64,000 nucleotides of DNA from Flaccisagitta enflata (GCA_965153355.1 OZ231128.1:52452001-52516000), one strand, 5' to 3'. Numbered from the stretch's first letter, positions 12,296 to 25,560 are shown. A program made the numbers and translations. The notes: a model not told the origin generated them from the sequence alone.

Positions 12296-13238
12296 CAGGC
12301 CTGAGCTATATAGCATTTTTGTCAACTATACAATACCAATACAATACTTTCAAGTATTGGGACAATACAATACAATACCAATACAATACAATATCCAATA
12401 AAATTATATACAATACATTATCATAGCATACAATACAATAGAATACACATATGATTTTACATAGTTTTAATAATGAGTAATGAGTAGTAATATATATCAA
12501 ACGAATCATAGTTAGATGATATACTAATGATTTGAAAAAAATATGATAATTTTAATCATCATATAAATATTCTGTTATATAAGAACAGCTGAAAAATTTT
12601 CATATTTCTTTTCATTTTGATAAAAGTTTTATTTTATTTTTTTGTTATTATGTCTTTATCTTTAGTATTTTTTTCTTTTATTTTACACTTATCTATTTGT
12701 TTCTTATTTTATCTAGATCTGATTCTGTTTTTTTTTCTTTTTCTTTTGTTTGTTTGTTTGTTTGTGTTTTTCATTATCTTTCCCTGTCTCTTTCTCTCTT
12801 TCTCTCCTGTATATTCTTTATTTTCTTCCTCTTCCTCCTCTTCATCCTTCCAGCTTCTGACCACTGATTGTTTCTTTCATAGATTCTTATTCCTCTTCTT
12901 CTATTTTATCTGTATTTCTAACCCACCTAATCTGTCAGAAGTTCTTCTTCCTCTTCCTCTTTTCATCCCTCACCTATTTTCAGCAAATCCTCCTCTTCTC
13001 ATTTTATCTCTCATCTTCTCCACTTCTTTTTTCCTAGGAATGCTTTTTTTCTTCCTCTTCATCTTTTTCAGTCTTTCTCTCACATATTTCACTTTCCTCC
13101 GATCAACTTTTTTGTAATATTGTATAGTATTGTATTGTATTGGTAAAATAACAAAATAAAGTACATGTATTGGGAAAACCCAATACACAAGAATATTGTA
13201 AACCCAATACCAATACCCAATACAATCGCTCAGGCCTG
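12296..13238. mobile_element. CAATAC foldback element
   Basis: Ends CAGGCCTGAGC and GCTCAGGCCTG. Next to each end are tandem CAATAC words (12325-12450) and their partner array (13115-13230). The middle is T-rich. About 940 bp; no clear target duplication. Confidence 0.65.
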
Positions 13239-13311
13239 GTTTTGAGATCCAAATATGAAAATTGCCGCACATCCCAAACAAACCCGGCAAAAACTGTCTG
13301 TTCCCTTTTTA

Positions 13312-14049
13312 CAGACGGATCAATAATTTAGCGTGTGAAGGCGCCAAAAGTTTTAGAAGCCCCCCCTACAGCCCAAACGGCTTAATCGATTTTCACTTTT
13401 GGGGCATCTCTGGATACCTTGAAAGAACTAATACGGCGCCACCGAGGCGATTTTCCAATTTCAACCATTAACCCCCCCAAATAACCACCCCTTGCCCACC
13501 CTGGAGCCACCCCTGAGGTCCAAAAAATCGGAAAAAATTTTTTTCTCGAAATTCGAGTTTTTCTCAACGGGATCGTGTACACTGATGTCTTGAGCGATAC
13601 TTAATCACATTTTCAGCTCTTTTTTTCATGATTTTTTTGCGTAGAAATATGGATTTTTCAGCCAAGTGTCAATCTTTACCAATTTCAGATTAGACCATGT
13701 CTTAAAAAACTTCAATTTTTCAGCGGAATATGTTCATTTGGGCCGTAGAAACAGGTTTATCCATCGCTCAAGACATCATTGAACAAGATTCTGTGGAAAA
13801 AATTTCAAATTTTGGGAAAAAAAATTTTTCGATTTTTTTGGACCTCGGGGGTGGTTCCAGGGTGGGCAAGGGGTGGTCATTTAGGGGGGTTAACGGTTGA
13901 ATTTTAAAAATCGCCTGAGTGGCGCCATGTTAATTTTCCCAAGGTATCCAAAGATGCCCTAAGAGTGAAAATCAGTTGAGCCGTTTGGGCTGTAGGGGGG
14001 GCTGCTAAAACTTTGGGCGCCTTCACACGCTAAATAATTGATCCGTCTG
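13312..14049. mobile_element. TA-flanked foldback element, 738 bp
   Basis: Ends CAGACGGATCAATAATTTAG and its complement, flanked by TA (13310-13311, 14050-14051). Subterminal box GAAGGCGCCAAAAGTTTTAG then CCCCCCTACAGCCCAAAC (13359-13380), inner box GGCGCCACCGAGGCGATTTT (13434-13460), and a central AAAAAATTTTTTTC stretch. No open frame of note. Its right arm was copied in the later duplication. Confidence 0.85.
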
Positions 14050-15138
14050 TACTTTTTTGGCATTATTAAGCCTTTTGGGCTCACAGCTCCTTTCCAAATG
14101 TCATTCTAAGTCATTCCAAGTCATTCCAAGTCATTCCAAGTCATTCCAAGTCATTCCAAGTCATTCCAAGTCATTCCAAGTCATTCCAAGTCATTCCAAG
14201 TCATTCCAAGTCATTCCAAGTCATTCCAAGTCATTCCAAGTCATTCCAAGTCATTCTAAGTCATTCTAAGTCATTCTAAGCCCTTCTAAGTCATAAGTCA
14301 TTTTAAGTTATATTAATTCAATCGGGTCAATTTAGTCATTTATGTCATTTTAAGTTATTTTAAGTCATTTCAATTTTTTTAAAGTCATTTCAAGTCATTT
14401 TAAGTCAATTTAAGTCATCTTAAGCTATTTATGTCCTGCATGGACTTATAATACCTTGGACAAAAGTATTGCAACACTTAGGAAATTAGTTCATTTAATC
14501 ACAAATACAATGCAAGATAAGTCAATTCAAGCAAATACGTGTTTCATGTGTCCAAACATGAAAGCAGCATCATGTTAATTTTCCCAAGGTATCCAAAGAT
14601 GCCCTAAGAGTGAAAATCAGTTGAGCCGTTTGGGCTGTAGGGGGGGCTGCTAAAACTTTGGGCGCCTTCACACGCTAAATAATTGATCCGTCTGTACTTT
14701 TTTGGCATTATTAAGCCTTTTGGGCTCACAGCTCCTTTCCAAATGTCATTCTAAGTCATTCCAAGTCATTCCAAGTCATTCCAAGTCATTCCAAGTCATT
14801 CCAAGTCATTCTAAGTCATTCTAAGTCATTCTAAGTCATTCTAAGCCCTTCTAAGTCATAAGTCATTTTAAGTTATATTAATTCAATCGGGTCAATTTAG
14901 TCATTTATGTCATTTTAAGTTATTTTAAGTCATTTCAATTTTTTTAAAGTCATTTCAAGTCATTTTAAGTCAATTTAAGTCATCTTAAGCTATTTATGTC
15001 CTGCATGGACTTATAATACCTTGGACAAAAGTATTGCAACACTTAGGGAATTAGTTCATTTAATCACAAATACAATGCAAGATAAGTCAATTCAAGCAAA
15101 TACGTGTTTCATGTGTCCAAACATGAAAGCAGCATCAA
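13926..15138. repeat. Tandem segmental duplication (~0.6 kb x2)
   Basis: The block from ATGTTAATTTTCCCAAGG through the TCATTCCAAG array to CATGAAAGCAGCATC is present at 13926-14572 and again from 14573 to about 15138, joined head to tail. The copies differ mainly in array length (about 18 against 11 units of ten bases). A few substitutions are visible, so it is fairly recent. Confidence 0.88.
14099..14282. repeat. 10-bp tandem repeat (TCATTCCAAG)n
   Basis: About 18 copies, with TCATTCTAAG variants at the right edge; a shorter array is in the duplicate at 14745-14850. Confidence 0.97.
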
Positions 15139-15542
15139 GTTTTTGTGCTAAACTAAAATGTACAATTTTAAAAAGATCGATCCCAGGCTTTCACATCAAT
15201 GTGTCTGGAGATACCAAGCAGATAAACACAACTTCGTCCAATGCTTCTTTAGCTACAGGTGTAAAGGTTAGCATATAAGGATAAGTCAATCTGATCAAAA
15301 GACCATGTACAAACACGAGTAATTTGACATAAAAGAGCGTTCTTTCTACATTTCTTTTTTTCCCTCTCTCCTTTCTCCCTTCCTTCCATCCATCCTTCCT
15401 TCCATTCTCATTTCCATCCATTCTTTCATCCTTCCTTCCTTCCATCCATTCATCCTTCCCTCTATCCCTCCTTACATCCTTCGTACCATTCTTCTTTCAT
15501 TCTTCCCTCCTACCTTCCTTACTTACTTTCTTCTCTCTTTTC

Positions 15543-15713
15543 TTTTCTCACTTCTTCTTCTTCTGCTTCTTCTGCTTCTTCTTCTTCTGCTTCTTCTTCT
15601 GCTTCTTCTTCTGCTTCTTCTTCTTCTTCTTCTTCTGCTTCTTCTTCTTCTGCTTCTTCTTCTGCTTCTTCTTCTGCTTCTTCTTCTGCTTCTTCTTCTT
15701 CTGCTTCTTCATC
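15543..15713. repeat. (CTT)n/(CTG) trinucleotide array
   Basis: CTTCTTCTTCTGCTTCTTCT units, about 57 triplets. The reverse frame gives a Glu/Ala peptide without any flanking coding signal. Preceded by CCTTCCATCC-type tetranucleotide repeats (15360-15520). Confidence 0.95.
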
Positions 15714-16931
15714 TTTCTCTTTTTCTACTGCCCATAAGGCCAAGTTTTGGCACTACCCGCTTCTCCATAATCTACAATTCTACATGCCTGGTCACAATAT
15801 CATGGTAGGGCAAGCAGGCCCCCCCCCTGACTCAATCACACTGTATTCTGACAGCTCCAAATCTAGCTATGATACATGTGATCAGTCATTTAGAATTACC
15901 AAAATGTCCATGCATCGATACTTGATCGGACGACGATCTTCCGTAGAAGGTAGATTTCATTAGAATTGCTTGGTAACAACAACAACAACAACAACAGCAG
16001 CAACAACAACACCCTGTGGACAACAACCTTATCCCCTTCCACACACACCTACACACAAAACCACACACACACACCAACACACACTGCACTCAATAATAAC
16101 TGCGTGTTTATTGCATTTTCAACTCAAAACGTGATCAGCCAACAGATGGACCAACAGATGGACAGACAGAGCCCCTTATATAGAGTTGCATGTCCTCAAC
16201 AAAAAAGGAAATGTTTCAGCAGATAAGGAAGCTAAATAGGTTTCATGACAATGTTATTGACACATTGTACAAAGAAAATACAGGTTTGGACGGATTTGTA
16301 AATGCTATATGTCACATTCCAACTTACCCCCCCCCCCCTACAGCCCAAACGAATCATCATAGAGACCTGAAATTTGGCACGGACACTCATCTTGTGCCAA
16401 ATCGTGGGGCTATCGAGGCGATTTTTGATAAGTGGCCCCAAAGTGGATTTATGGGGCAGGGCTGGGGTACCCCAGGGGGGGGGCAAAAATGTCAAAAATT
16501 TTTTTTTCGATTTTTTTCATTTTTTTGACTTGGCTACGTAGTTCAATGTCTTTAGCACCAGAATAAAGCATTATTTTGGTATTTACTTGGTTTTAATGCA
16601 ATATTATGCTTAATCAAACTTAAAAAGTCATTTTTCCATTTTTTCAAGTTTTTCGACCATCTTCAAAGTTCGCAAATCAACCAAGGCCAGATACACGGCT
16701 ACCCCAGTCACAAGTGGGTGGGCAAGGGGCCATATTTAAAATCTCTAGAGCATTTGGGCAGGAGCTGAGCAAAAACGTAGAAAAAATAGTGTGATGGACA
16801 GACAGACCGACGGACAAAGCAGGGTGTAGTCGCGTAAGACGCGACTAGAATTCCTCCATGTATTCAAAGCAATCTGCTGCGCAGGGAAGCATTGGAGGCG
16901 GTTTTAATCAGTGCGGTTTGGGCCCTCTTTT

Positions 16932-17107
16932 TAGTCGCGGACAAGCGACTACATAAGAGGCTTTGTCCGTTGGTTGGTTGGTTGGTCGGTTTGGTTGGTT
17001 GGTTGGTCCGTCACGCTCGAGTTGAAAATGATCACAGTGTGAAAACGCGCATTCTCGCCCCTGCCCACCCGTCCGCGACTGGTTTTGGCCATGTATCCGG
17101 CCTTGTT
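16932..17107 (+). mobile_element. CGCG-family element, subtype B
   Basis: Starts TTAGTCGCGGACAAGCGACT, runs GTTGGTTGGTTGGTCGG, has CCCCTGCCCACCCGTCCGCG and ends GTATCCGGCCTTGTTTT. A reverse copy (start AAGGCCAGATACACGGCTAC) lies at 16683-16850. Confidence 0.72.
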
Positions 17108-17888
17108 TTCCACCAAAATATTGATGTTAGAGAACTGGAGAGAGCTTGATTGATTGTCAGTAGTCACAGATACCTTGCTGATATTAGAAAGCCAAAAATG
17201 GAAGCTGATGGGAAAAAAAACTGATGGGGAAAAAATTTGAGTTTTGTTCGTTTTTCCGTCAGCAACAAAATTAGAAATTGTTACAATTTAATAAGTCCGG
17301 ATACACGGCCCACCTGTAGTCAGTTGCAGATTACAAGGGGCAGTGATGCGTAAGGACAGGGGCAGTAATATTGATGGGCAGGGGCAGTAATGCAGATGGG
17401 CATGACTCGCATGAGCGTTAACAATCAGAAATCACGCTTTTTGTTTTCCCTTCAACAACAAATTTGTCACAATATAGCAAGTCCAGATTTACAGCCAATA
17501 AGCAATCGGTTGCGGGTAGGCAGGGGCAGCCTTGCAGATAGGCAGAGGCAGTAATGTTGATGGACAGGGACAGTAGTGCGGATGGGCATGGGCAGTAGTG
17601 CGGATGGGCATGAGCGTTTAGGATCAGAAATCACACTTACGACTAATTTCGCGCCATCCAAAATTTTGTTTTGGATCTTCTTCCGTGTTTTTTAGTTAAC
17701 ACTTAAAACTTATGTATTGTTCAAGGTACCAATGTACCAAGGTAGCAATAACGTTTAAACTAGCAGCGCTCTCACGGTCTGTTGCGAACAGTAAAACTGA
17801 AGTCAATATAGTTCACTGAAGGGATCCACGAAATGTTAACTTCGGCCCTACCTCCTGACTGGGACACTGCCCCTGCCCCAGAACTGAA

Positions 17889-17889
<1 letters not shown>

Positions 17890-17941
<52 letters not shown>
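17890..17941. repeat. (GA)n microsatellite
   Basis: Pure GA tract of about 52 bp. Confidence 0.97.
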
Positions 17942-17944
<3 letters not shown>

Positions 17945-19094
17945 ATGAAGGCCATGTTATGGCCAATAAAGGCAATATGTGCGCCTCAGCCTCACTTGAT
18001 TAAGATTTTGCGAATGACTGTTACGAATGAATAATTGAACAACTGAATGAATGTTTGCCGACCAACCAACTGGTGCAACCAACGGATATAACTTTTTATT
18101 CACGTGCGAGGACGGGTAAAAAAGATTTCAAAATAGGAATCCTTAAAGTAGGCGGCGATATCAGCGGGGGTAAAAAAGCTCGCTCGAAAATCATTTTTAG
18201 CAATTTGACTAAAGTGAGGGCGCTGAATAAAACTGTGGAAATCATATGTCTTCAGCATTACTCGTTTTGATGTTGTTTAAACATTTTTATTATAAAAAGA
18301 CGGAAAAAAAGGTAACACTTATCCTACGACTTCTTTCTAAAACTCATCTCCACTGACATTTTCTCTATGTCAGAGTTAACTTTCCAATGTATCATTACGC
18401 GTTGAGAAAGAAAGACAGACTGGCTAAAACCAACAAATAAATAGACAATGAGATACGCTGATACGTATAAATTGCATCAGAACACCAAAGGTGAATCCGA
18501 CTGCATGCAGTAATCTGCAAAACGCCATTTGGCGCCTCAAAAAAAAATGTTTCCGTTGAGAGTTGATGTTAGTGCGTCTCTCACTACAGCATAATAAGAC
18601 GGCAATGATGACAAGGAAAATTGCTTCATAAAAATCCCCTTTACTTTAGTCTTCATCCGAGTAGGGAAGTAGGTCTAGTAAGAAAAGTGAAATATCTGCC
18701 AAACCTTATGAGTAACATCAATGAAAAAAAGATTGACCATAATACATATGAAATACTAAAGATTAAAAAAAAAAATATGACTGTCTGTGCTGAAGTTGAC
18801 CTTTACGTCCCCGGACTTTAACTCTGAGCGTATGAACAGAAAATTGTATGAAACATTGTGTCAATTGATTTAATATTAAAAATCGTGGGTGCTTTTATCT
18901 CCTAATTTTCATTTGAAATCCAAAGCAGAACTTAACACTCTATCTGCCGGTGCCGTTGCCGGGATTGTAGAAGCTAGCGTTTGGCCGTTGTGATTTTAAC
19001 TAACACGCAGTTGAATTTGATTTCAGAGCAAAAGCTGAAGTGTTGAGATCTACGGGCTTACCTTTTTCAAGCTCTACTTACAGATATCTGGATA

Positions 19095-19700
19095 AACTAG
19101 CGTTACTATCTTGCTAATAAAAATCTTCCGGCACATTTACATGTATATCTCAGCTTAGAATCAAGCAATCATAAAAAAATTGGTGAGATAATTAAAGCTC
19201 TTCAAATTTGCTAGCTATCTTCGCAAACCGCATCCCTCTACGTCAATGCGTTAAAAAGTTATTCAACTTTGATTGAAATACTTGAAATTTGCTCATGCCA
19301 TTTCTACACAAATTTTAAATGACATCTTTTCACTGTTTTTCAAATTTCTTCTAAACGCATTGAGTTAGACAGATGCGGTTTGCGCAGACAGATAGCAAAT
19401 TTGAAGGGCTTTATTTTCGTCACCAATTTTTTTATGATTTGATGTAATTTTTGGTAGCTATGAGTGTAAATGTAGAAAAAAAAAGATAAAAAAATCTGTG
19501 AGAAAAGTCAGGAGACCCATCACTCAAGAATTGCATCTAGAAGCTCTACCAATCACTTCCCCAACAAATGTCGGCCCTGATTTAGTCAAAAGGAGCTAAA
19601 TCTAATTATTCATGGATTTGTAACAGATTTTTAACTGTTTTTATGCCAATTGATATGTTTTTATTACAGGGCGGAAGATTTTTTTTAGCAAGATAGTATT
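19095..19700. repeat. Foldback inside the 4.7-kb element
   Basis: TATCTTGCTAATAAAAATCT and AGATTTTTTTTAGCAAGATA are inverted, as are GCAAACCGCATC and GATGCGGTTTGCG. Centre near 19320. Confidence 0.7.
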
Positions 19701-20249
19701 TGGAGAAATACAAAATCATCGAGAAACGTGTGATGGTCAATTTTGCGGCGGCAAATGTACACTGGTCTTTGTAAGTAAAATCTATATGTTCATAAATTCA
19801 TTCAGTCTGAGACAGACTGATCAAGTTATTCCTTTTTTTTCGTGTCGAGTTGGAGAGAAAGAGAGAGATCGACATTAAGAGCGAGCTTGAGAGCGAGCTT
19901 GACAGCGAGCTTGAGAGTGAGCATGAGAGCGAGCTTGAGAGCGAGCTTGAGAGCTCTCTCTCTCTCTCTCACTCTCTCTGGAGATGGAGATTTTGTTCCT
20001 TGCGACGCGTCTCACCGCGAAACAAAATATATATGATTTTCTTCCCCATAAAGCAATAATAAAACAGTTGTCCTAAGATTAAGTAGTGTTAAATGGTGTT
20101 GTGCTAATTGGGTTCTTCTTCCCTCCTATCCCTTCTTCATCATTTTAGTCGCTGGCTAAGGAAGGTAAAAGGGTAGAAAGGTCCAAAGCTTACGCAAAAT
20201 TTGAGATGTCACGAAATTGACTGAAGAAGTGAATTCTGAGCCTTGGTTA

Positions 20250-20390
20250 GGCCACAATGCAGCCACAGCCCTGCTCCATACTGCCCCTGCCCACCAACAT
20301 TACTGCCCCTGCCCACCAACATTACTGCCCCTGCCCACCCACATCACTTCCCCTGCCCACCCACATTACTGCCCCGTGTATCCGGCTTTG
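20250..20390. repeat. 21-bp CCCCTGCCCACCAACATTACTG minisatellite
   Basis: Five units of CTGCCCCTGCCCACCAACAT. An inverted counterpart (GGGCAGGGGCAGTAATG) lies at 17330-17600, so the two form sub-arms of the 4.7-kb element. Confidence 0.8.
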
Positions 20391-21416
20391 TTTCTTCTTT
20401 TCTGGCCTTCAATTTTTTTCCCAATTTCCTTCGATTTTTTCCCCAAAGCCTTCGATTTTATTGCTCCTCTTCCCATGGGGTGAGGGGAAGTACTCAACTG
20501 TAATTGTAACATATATTTTTTCGTTTAGTCGATAGATACAAATATGCTTGCTGTTTTTAAAGAACCACTTTTGCTCATTAGTAGGAATAAGGCGGGCCGA
20601 TGGTCTTAACAAGATGGTCAAATTTGCAAAAAGCGAAATTCTCCGTAAGTCTCGGTTTTGACATTTCCTCTTCAAGAGTGAATAAATCGTGATCACAATA
20701 GGTTAGTTAGGTTATAATAAGTTTTCCTGGTGCCTGAGACACTAAATTAAGTAGCCAAGTCCAAAAAATGAAAAAAATTTTTTTTTGACATTTTCGCCCC
20801 CCCTTGGGTACCCCAGCCCTGCCCCATAAATCCACTTTGGGGCCACTTATCAAAAATCGCCTCGATAGCCCCACGATTTGGCACAAGATGAGTGTCCATG
20901 CCAAATTTCAGGTCTCTATGATGATTCGTTTGGGCTGTAGGGGGGGGTAAGTTGGAATGTGACATATAGCATTTACAAATCCGTCCGAACCTGTAGTTGG
21001 TATACAACAAAATGACGTTAAAACAAATGGTCGATCCGCCTCCCATTGGTTTAACATGGGGTTTTCCTCTTCCTCCTTGGCGAAAAGGCTAAATCCAAGG
21101 GCAGGGGAAAGGGTCTCGCTAGGTAGGTTCCCGACTTTTTTGATGGGGTTTCTGGGTTTAAACCTCTAGATTAGTTCACTTAGACAGCCTGTACAAACCG
21201 GTTCAAGAATCCCTGCATAAGTTTCATCCCTACCTTAATTTTATTTGTGTCATAAAATATTTGAGATCTAGGCTAATTAAAGGTTGCTCTATAGATTGAG
21301 TGAAAATGTTTGCGTCTCTCAAACTTCAACTTGCGACTTGACATCATCAAGACTTCATTTTTCAAAGTTCTAACCTATCTCAATAGATTGGGTGAAAGAT
21401 TTATATGGTTTTAAAA

Positions 21417-22443
21417 AAATCTGAACAGTATCTGGGTCCGCGACCGAGGGGGGGTTAAAGATCACTAATTCCATAAGATCGCTATGATCAAAAGATCGCT
21501 TACCCGGTAAGTTCGCTAAAACTATAAATCTTTACATTTAGAGCCTCCATACAAAGTTTCATGCAAATACGTTTAAAGATGGCAAAGTTATGCACGTTTT
21601 TCACTTTTAGACTAGTAGGGTGTTTGGGTGGTAGGCTGGTTTGGATAAATAGTGTGCATATGTTGAGTTTTTCCATTTAGAGACTCCACACCAAGTTTCA
21701 ACCAAATTGGTTGAAAAATTTCTAATTTATGTAAGTTTTCACTTTTAGACCGGTAAGCTAGTTGGGTGGTAGGTCGGTTTGGCCGGTTGGCATGCTTAAA
21801 CATAAATAAATCACACACATGTGTTGAGTCCTTCCAATTAAAGACCCCATACAAAATTTCAACAAACTGGTTGAAAAACGCCAAAGATATGCACATTTTT
21901 CACTTTTAGGCTGGTACGCTGGTTGCGTGGTAGGTTGGTTTGACAAATAAATAGTGTGCATATGTAGAGTTCTTTTATTTAGAGACTCCATACCAAGTTT
22001 CAACCAAATTAGTTGAAAATGACAAAGTTATGCAAGTTTTTCACTTTTTGGTTGGTAGGCTGGTTGGGTGGTAGGTCCGTTTGGCCAATTAGCATGCTCA
22101 AATGCATGTAAATCACATCCATATGTTGAGTCCTTCCATTTAGGATTCCATACCAAATTTCAACCAAATCGGTTGAAAATGCCGAAGTTATGCGCGTTTT
22201 TCATTTTTAGGCTGATAGGCTGGTTGGGCCAGTTGGGTTGGTCGGATCACAAAAAATCGGAAAGGATGTAAAGCGCCTTACCCTAGTGCAACTTCCCACC
22301 AAATATAAACCAAATCGGTCAAAGCATAAAAAAGTTATCCATTTTTTAAAATCCGTAACAACAACGACAACGACGACGACAACAACACCCACCCGCCTTG
22401 AATTATAGTCCGCGTCAGAATGATATTCCGTCGCGGACAAAAA
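21417..22443. repeat. 1-kb dispersed repeat with ~110-bp tandem units (copy 1)
   Basis: Start AATCTGAACAGTATCTGGGT CCGCGACC, five to six tandem units with TGGTTGGGTGGTAGG and TTGAGTCCTTCCATTTAG, a short ACGACGACGACAACAACACC stretch, and end GATATTCCGTCGCGGACAAA. The extreme ends (TCCGCGACC and GTCGCGGA) form a short inverted repeat. Confidence 0.85.
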
Positions 22444-22787
22444 AATCAGCTCAATCGGTCCATTTGTACAGGTTTTATGGCCATTTTAAGTTTAACTCAA
22501 AAATTAAATTGCATAGCTTAAATTTCTTAAAAAATACCCGTAAAACCTGTAAAAATGGTTCGATTGAGTTGATTTTTTTTCTCAAAATTATACAAAATTT
22601 TACGCCTGATCTAACCACCGCAAATATCTCCCCGGGTCGGACAGACTGACCGAGACTCCTTCCTGCATCGTGAACCGATATCCAGTGTGCAACACCGAGA
22701 CCGACCGACGAGACAGAAAGACAAACAGACAGACAAACAGACAGATCACCATGCACCAACAGACCGCCGACACACAATGGGAATTAA

Positions 22788-23742
22788 CTATGGCAAAATA
22801 AAAAAAGACAGTAATTTTCAAAATGATATTGTGAGCTCATTTTTTAGAGCAGGTTCATAATTTTTTAGACTAAGATAGTTTGTCAAATTTGCTACCTGGT
22901 AAAAAAATCAGATCTTGAAAAAGTGGATTTTTACGCCCATAGCATTGAGTTTTGCAAAATTTGTCAATTGAACCATCGCCGAATAGGTGTCAGTTTAGAT
23001 CCAAATTTAAAAATTTACTCCGAGCTCAACTTTTAGATTGAGATCAATATTTCTGAGATGGTGATAGCAGGTCAAATTTCTGACACAGCAAAAAAATCAG
23101 AATTCAAAAAAGTGTATTTTTGTACCTTCTACAACAATTTTTGTAAAATCTGTCAAAACTGAATATCAATACTAAATTTTTTATTAGAAGTCTATTCACA
23201 AAAATTGATGATACTGGTGCAAAAATACACTTTTTAGAGTTCTGATTTTTTTGCTGTGTCAAAAACTTGTCATACTATCACCACCAAAAAAAAAATGTGA
23301 AGCTTCTAAAAAAAATGAACCTTTGAAATCGTTTCTTAATAAATGTTTTTTTCATTTTGACCATCCAACTTTAACCGATTTTACCAAAATTGATGTTGCA
23401 ACTACAAAAATAAACTTTTTTGAGTTCTGATTTTTTCACTGTGTCAGAAATTTGACATGCTATCATCATCTAAAAAATTTTGATCCTGCTCCAAAAATTG
23501 AGCTCACAATTAGTTTTCAAAGTTAGATCTAAACTGAAACCAACTCGGTGATTGTTCAATAGACAAATTTTGCAAAAATCAATGCTATGGGCACAAAAAT
23601 CAACTTTTTCAAGATCTGATTTTTTTGCTGGGTCACAAATTTAACAAACTATCTTGGTCTAAAAAATTGTAAAGCTGCTCCAAAAAATGAGCTCACAATA
23701 TCATTTTGAAAATTACTGTCTTTCTTTATTTTGCCATAGTTA
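22788..23742. mobile_element. ~955-bp palindromic element
   Basis: Ends TTAACTATGGCAAAATA and TATTTTGCCATAGTTA; arms such as TGAGCTCATTTTTTAGAGCA and its complement at 23680-23700 pair almost to the centre near 23200. Inner units with CAGATCTTGAAAAAGTGGAT and AAAAAGTGTATTTTTGTACC are related to each other. No coding. Confidence 0.82.
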
Positions 23743-24116
23743 GTAAGAAGGAGAAGAAAGGGAGGGGTCGAGGAGAGACAATGGAGAGAAAAAAGGAAGT
23801 GTGAATGGTGAATGGGTGAAGAAAGTTGGAGAGAGAGAGAGATGAAAGAGAGAGTGAAAGAGAGAGAGAGTGAAAGAGAGAGAGAGAGGGGTTAGATTTT
23901 TTCAGTCAGATTTGGATGGACGATCGCTCAAAATTGATAACAGCCCATGCTTGAATGGATGAATTATACATTTCTTAAATAAAACAACCCTTAAAACAGT
24001 TAAAAAATCTCCAAGAAGTCTCCTGTCTCAAATTCGAAATCTTTCTAATTTTCACCTAACATTGTTTTCCATTGAAAAAAAGCTTAAAAACAACAGTCCT
24101 CGACTGTAGTCTATTT

Positions 24117-24262
24117 GGTGTCCGACCCGGCTACTCAGTCTGACCCGGCTACTCAGTCTGACCCGGTTACTCAGTCTGACCCGGTTACTCAGTCTGACCC
24201 AGCTACTCAGTCTGACCCGGCTACTCAGTCTGACCTGGCTACTCAGTCTGACCCGGCTACTC
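24117..24262. repeat. 18-bp minisatellite ACTCAGTCTGACCCGGCT
   Basis: About eight copies with GGTTAC/GGCTAC variants, followed by A/T runs to 24350. Confidence 0.93.
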
Positions 24263-24344
24263 ATTGCATACCTTTAAGTAAAAAAAAAATTTTTTTTCAA
24301 AAAAAAAATTTTTTTTCAAAAAAAAAAATTTTTTTTTGAAAAAA

Positions 24345-24945
24345 AAATTCTCAAGTCCAGGAAATAATGTTACTAGATACATCATAAATACCCTTATATT
24401 TTCTTAACCAATATTCAGAATTTACTGAAATCTTGCAAGGGAGCTTTAATTGATGCAATGAACCTTCACAACAAGTTTGAACAACATTGGTGAACCTTTA
24501 CTTCCCTTCCCCTATGTAAATTGCACAAGTCTAGGAATTAATATTACTAGCAAAATACCCTAATATCTTCTAAACCAATACTCAGAATTATCTGCAATCT
24601 TACAGGGGGGCTTTAATTACCACAATGAACTTCTAAAACAAGTTTAAACAACATTGGTGAACCTTTACTACCCTTCCCCTATGTAAATTTCCTAAGTCCA
24701 GGAAATAATATTACTACAAATATAATAGGCAAAGGGTATTAAATATTTATGAATGTTGTTGAAAGTTGGTACACAGGTTAGTAATGCCCTCAAAATAACA
24801 CTGACCAAGTTTCATCAACATCTGAGTTGAAGTTCTAAAGTTTTTAAGGGTTGACACAACAAACAACGACAAACGACAAACGACTCACTACACGATCAAG
24901 GCTATGTTATAGTCCTCGACGTAAACTGATCGTCGAGGACAAAAA
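24345..24945. repeat. Dispersed repeat, AAGTCCAGGAAATAAT family
   Basis: Three sub-copies of AAGTCCAGGAAATAATATTA with CCCTTCCCCTATGTAAATT linkers, ending CTCGACGTAAACTGATCGTC then GAGGACAAAA. The same layout with changes appears at 646-2110, ending CACCGACGAAAACTGTTCGT. Confidence 0.65.
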
Positions 24946-25140
24946 AACGATCTAGGAAATAGATTTCGCCGAATCCCAATCCAAATCATTCATTTAATGA
25001 TAAGTTAACATTGAAAAAAATAGTGAATCGTATCGGAAATTGTTATCTAGCTATATCTAATCACCGATATATAGCTAACTCTTCTCGTATCTATTGGAGA
25101 CGAGAATCACTTTGATCTTGCAGTTGGCGCAAATGGTAGT

Positions 25141-25187
25141 TAGGATATGAGGGCCCCTGTATTTCCAAGTCTAGACGACATCTACTG
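25141..25187. mobile_element. Solo end of the CAGTAGATGTCG MITE
   Basis: CCCCTGTATTTCCAAGTCTA then GACGACATCTACTG followed by TA. It matches the right ends of the elements at 5020 and 58323; I found no left partner. Confidence 0.65.
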
Positions 25188-25520
25188 TATCTAGTATGTA
25201 AGACCTGGATCGTCAGTGATTAGCCTGATCTAATGAAATGGGTTAAAACCTTGAAAAATGAAGTCTTAATGGGGTCAAGTCAAAAGTTGAAGTTTAAGAG
25301 ACACATGCATTCACTCAATAAAGCAACCTTTATTTAGCTTAAATCTTAAATACTTTATGATACAAATAAAATTAAGATACCTAAAATTTATCCTCCAGTC
25401 TAGGTCGTCATTACTCCCATCGTACTGTAATTGGCCGTTATTGAATTTCTTTTGCGATTTCAGACCTTGGGTACATATGTAACTTTCAAGCAATGCTCTT
25501 ATATATTTATTAGATATTAA

Positions 25521-25560
25521 AACAAGGCCAACACCTATAAGTCGCGTGCGAGACTTACAC
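25521..25560 (-). mobile_element. CGCG-family element end (truncated)
   Basis: AACAAGGCCAACACCTATAA then GTCGCGTGCGAGACTTACA. Only the AACAAGGCC end is present; no matching palindrome end follows. Confidence 0.55.

Larger units (their letters stand above)
16281..20993. mobile_element. TA-flanked inverted-repeat element, 4.7 kb
   Basis: The ends are CAGGTTTGGACGGATTTGTA and TACAAATCCGTCCGAACCTG, flanked by TA (16279-16280, 20994-20995). The arms of about 230 bp carry CCCCCCTACAGCCCAAAC, then AATTTGGCACGGACACTC and GGCTATCGAGGCGATTTTTG. The interior contains other repeats (CGCG copies at 16680 and 16930, GA tract, a palindrome at 19095-19700, CCCCTGCCCACC minisatellite). No transposase is recognisable, so I call it non-autonomous or a composite. 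Confidence 0.78.

Noticed and set aside
16190-21046. Two similar open frames containing PPPTAQTNHHRDLKFG
   Set aside because: They are the two inverted arms of the 4.7-kb element read in one frame. The similarity is at the DNA level and no known protein is indicated.
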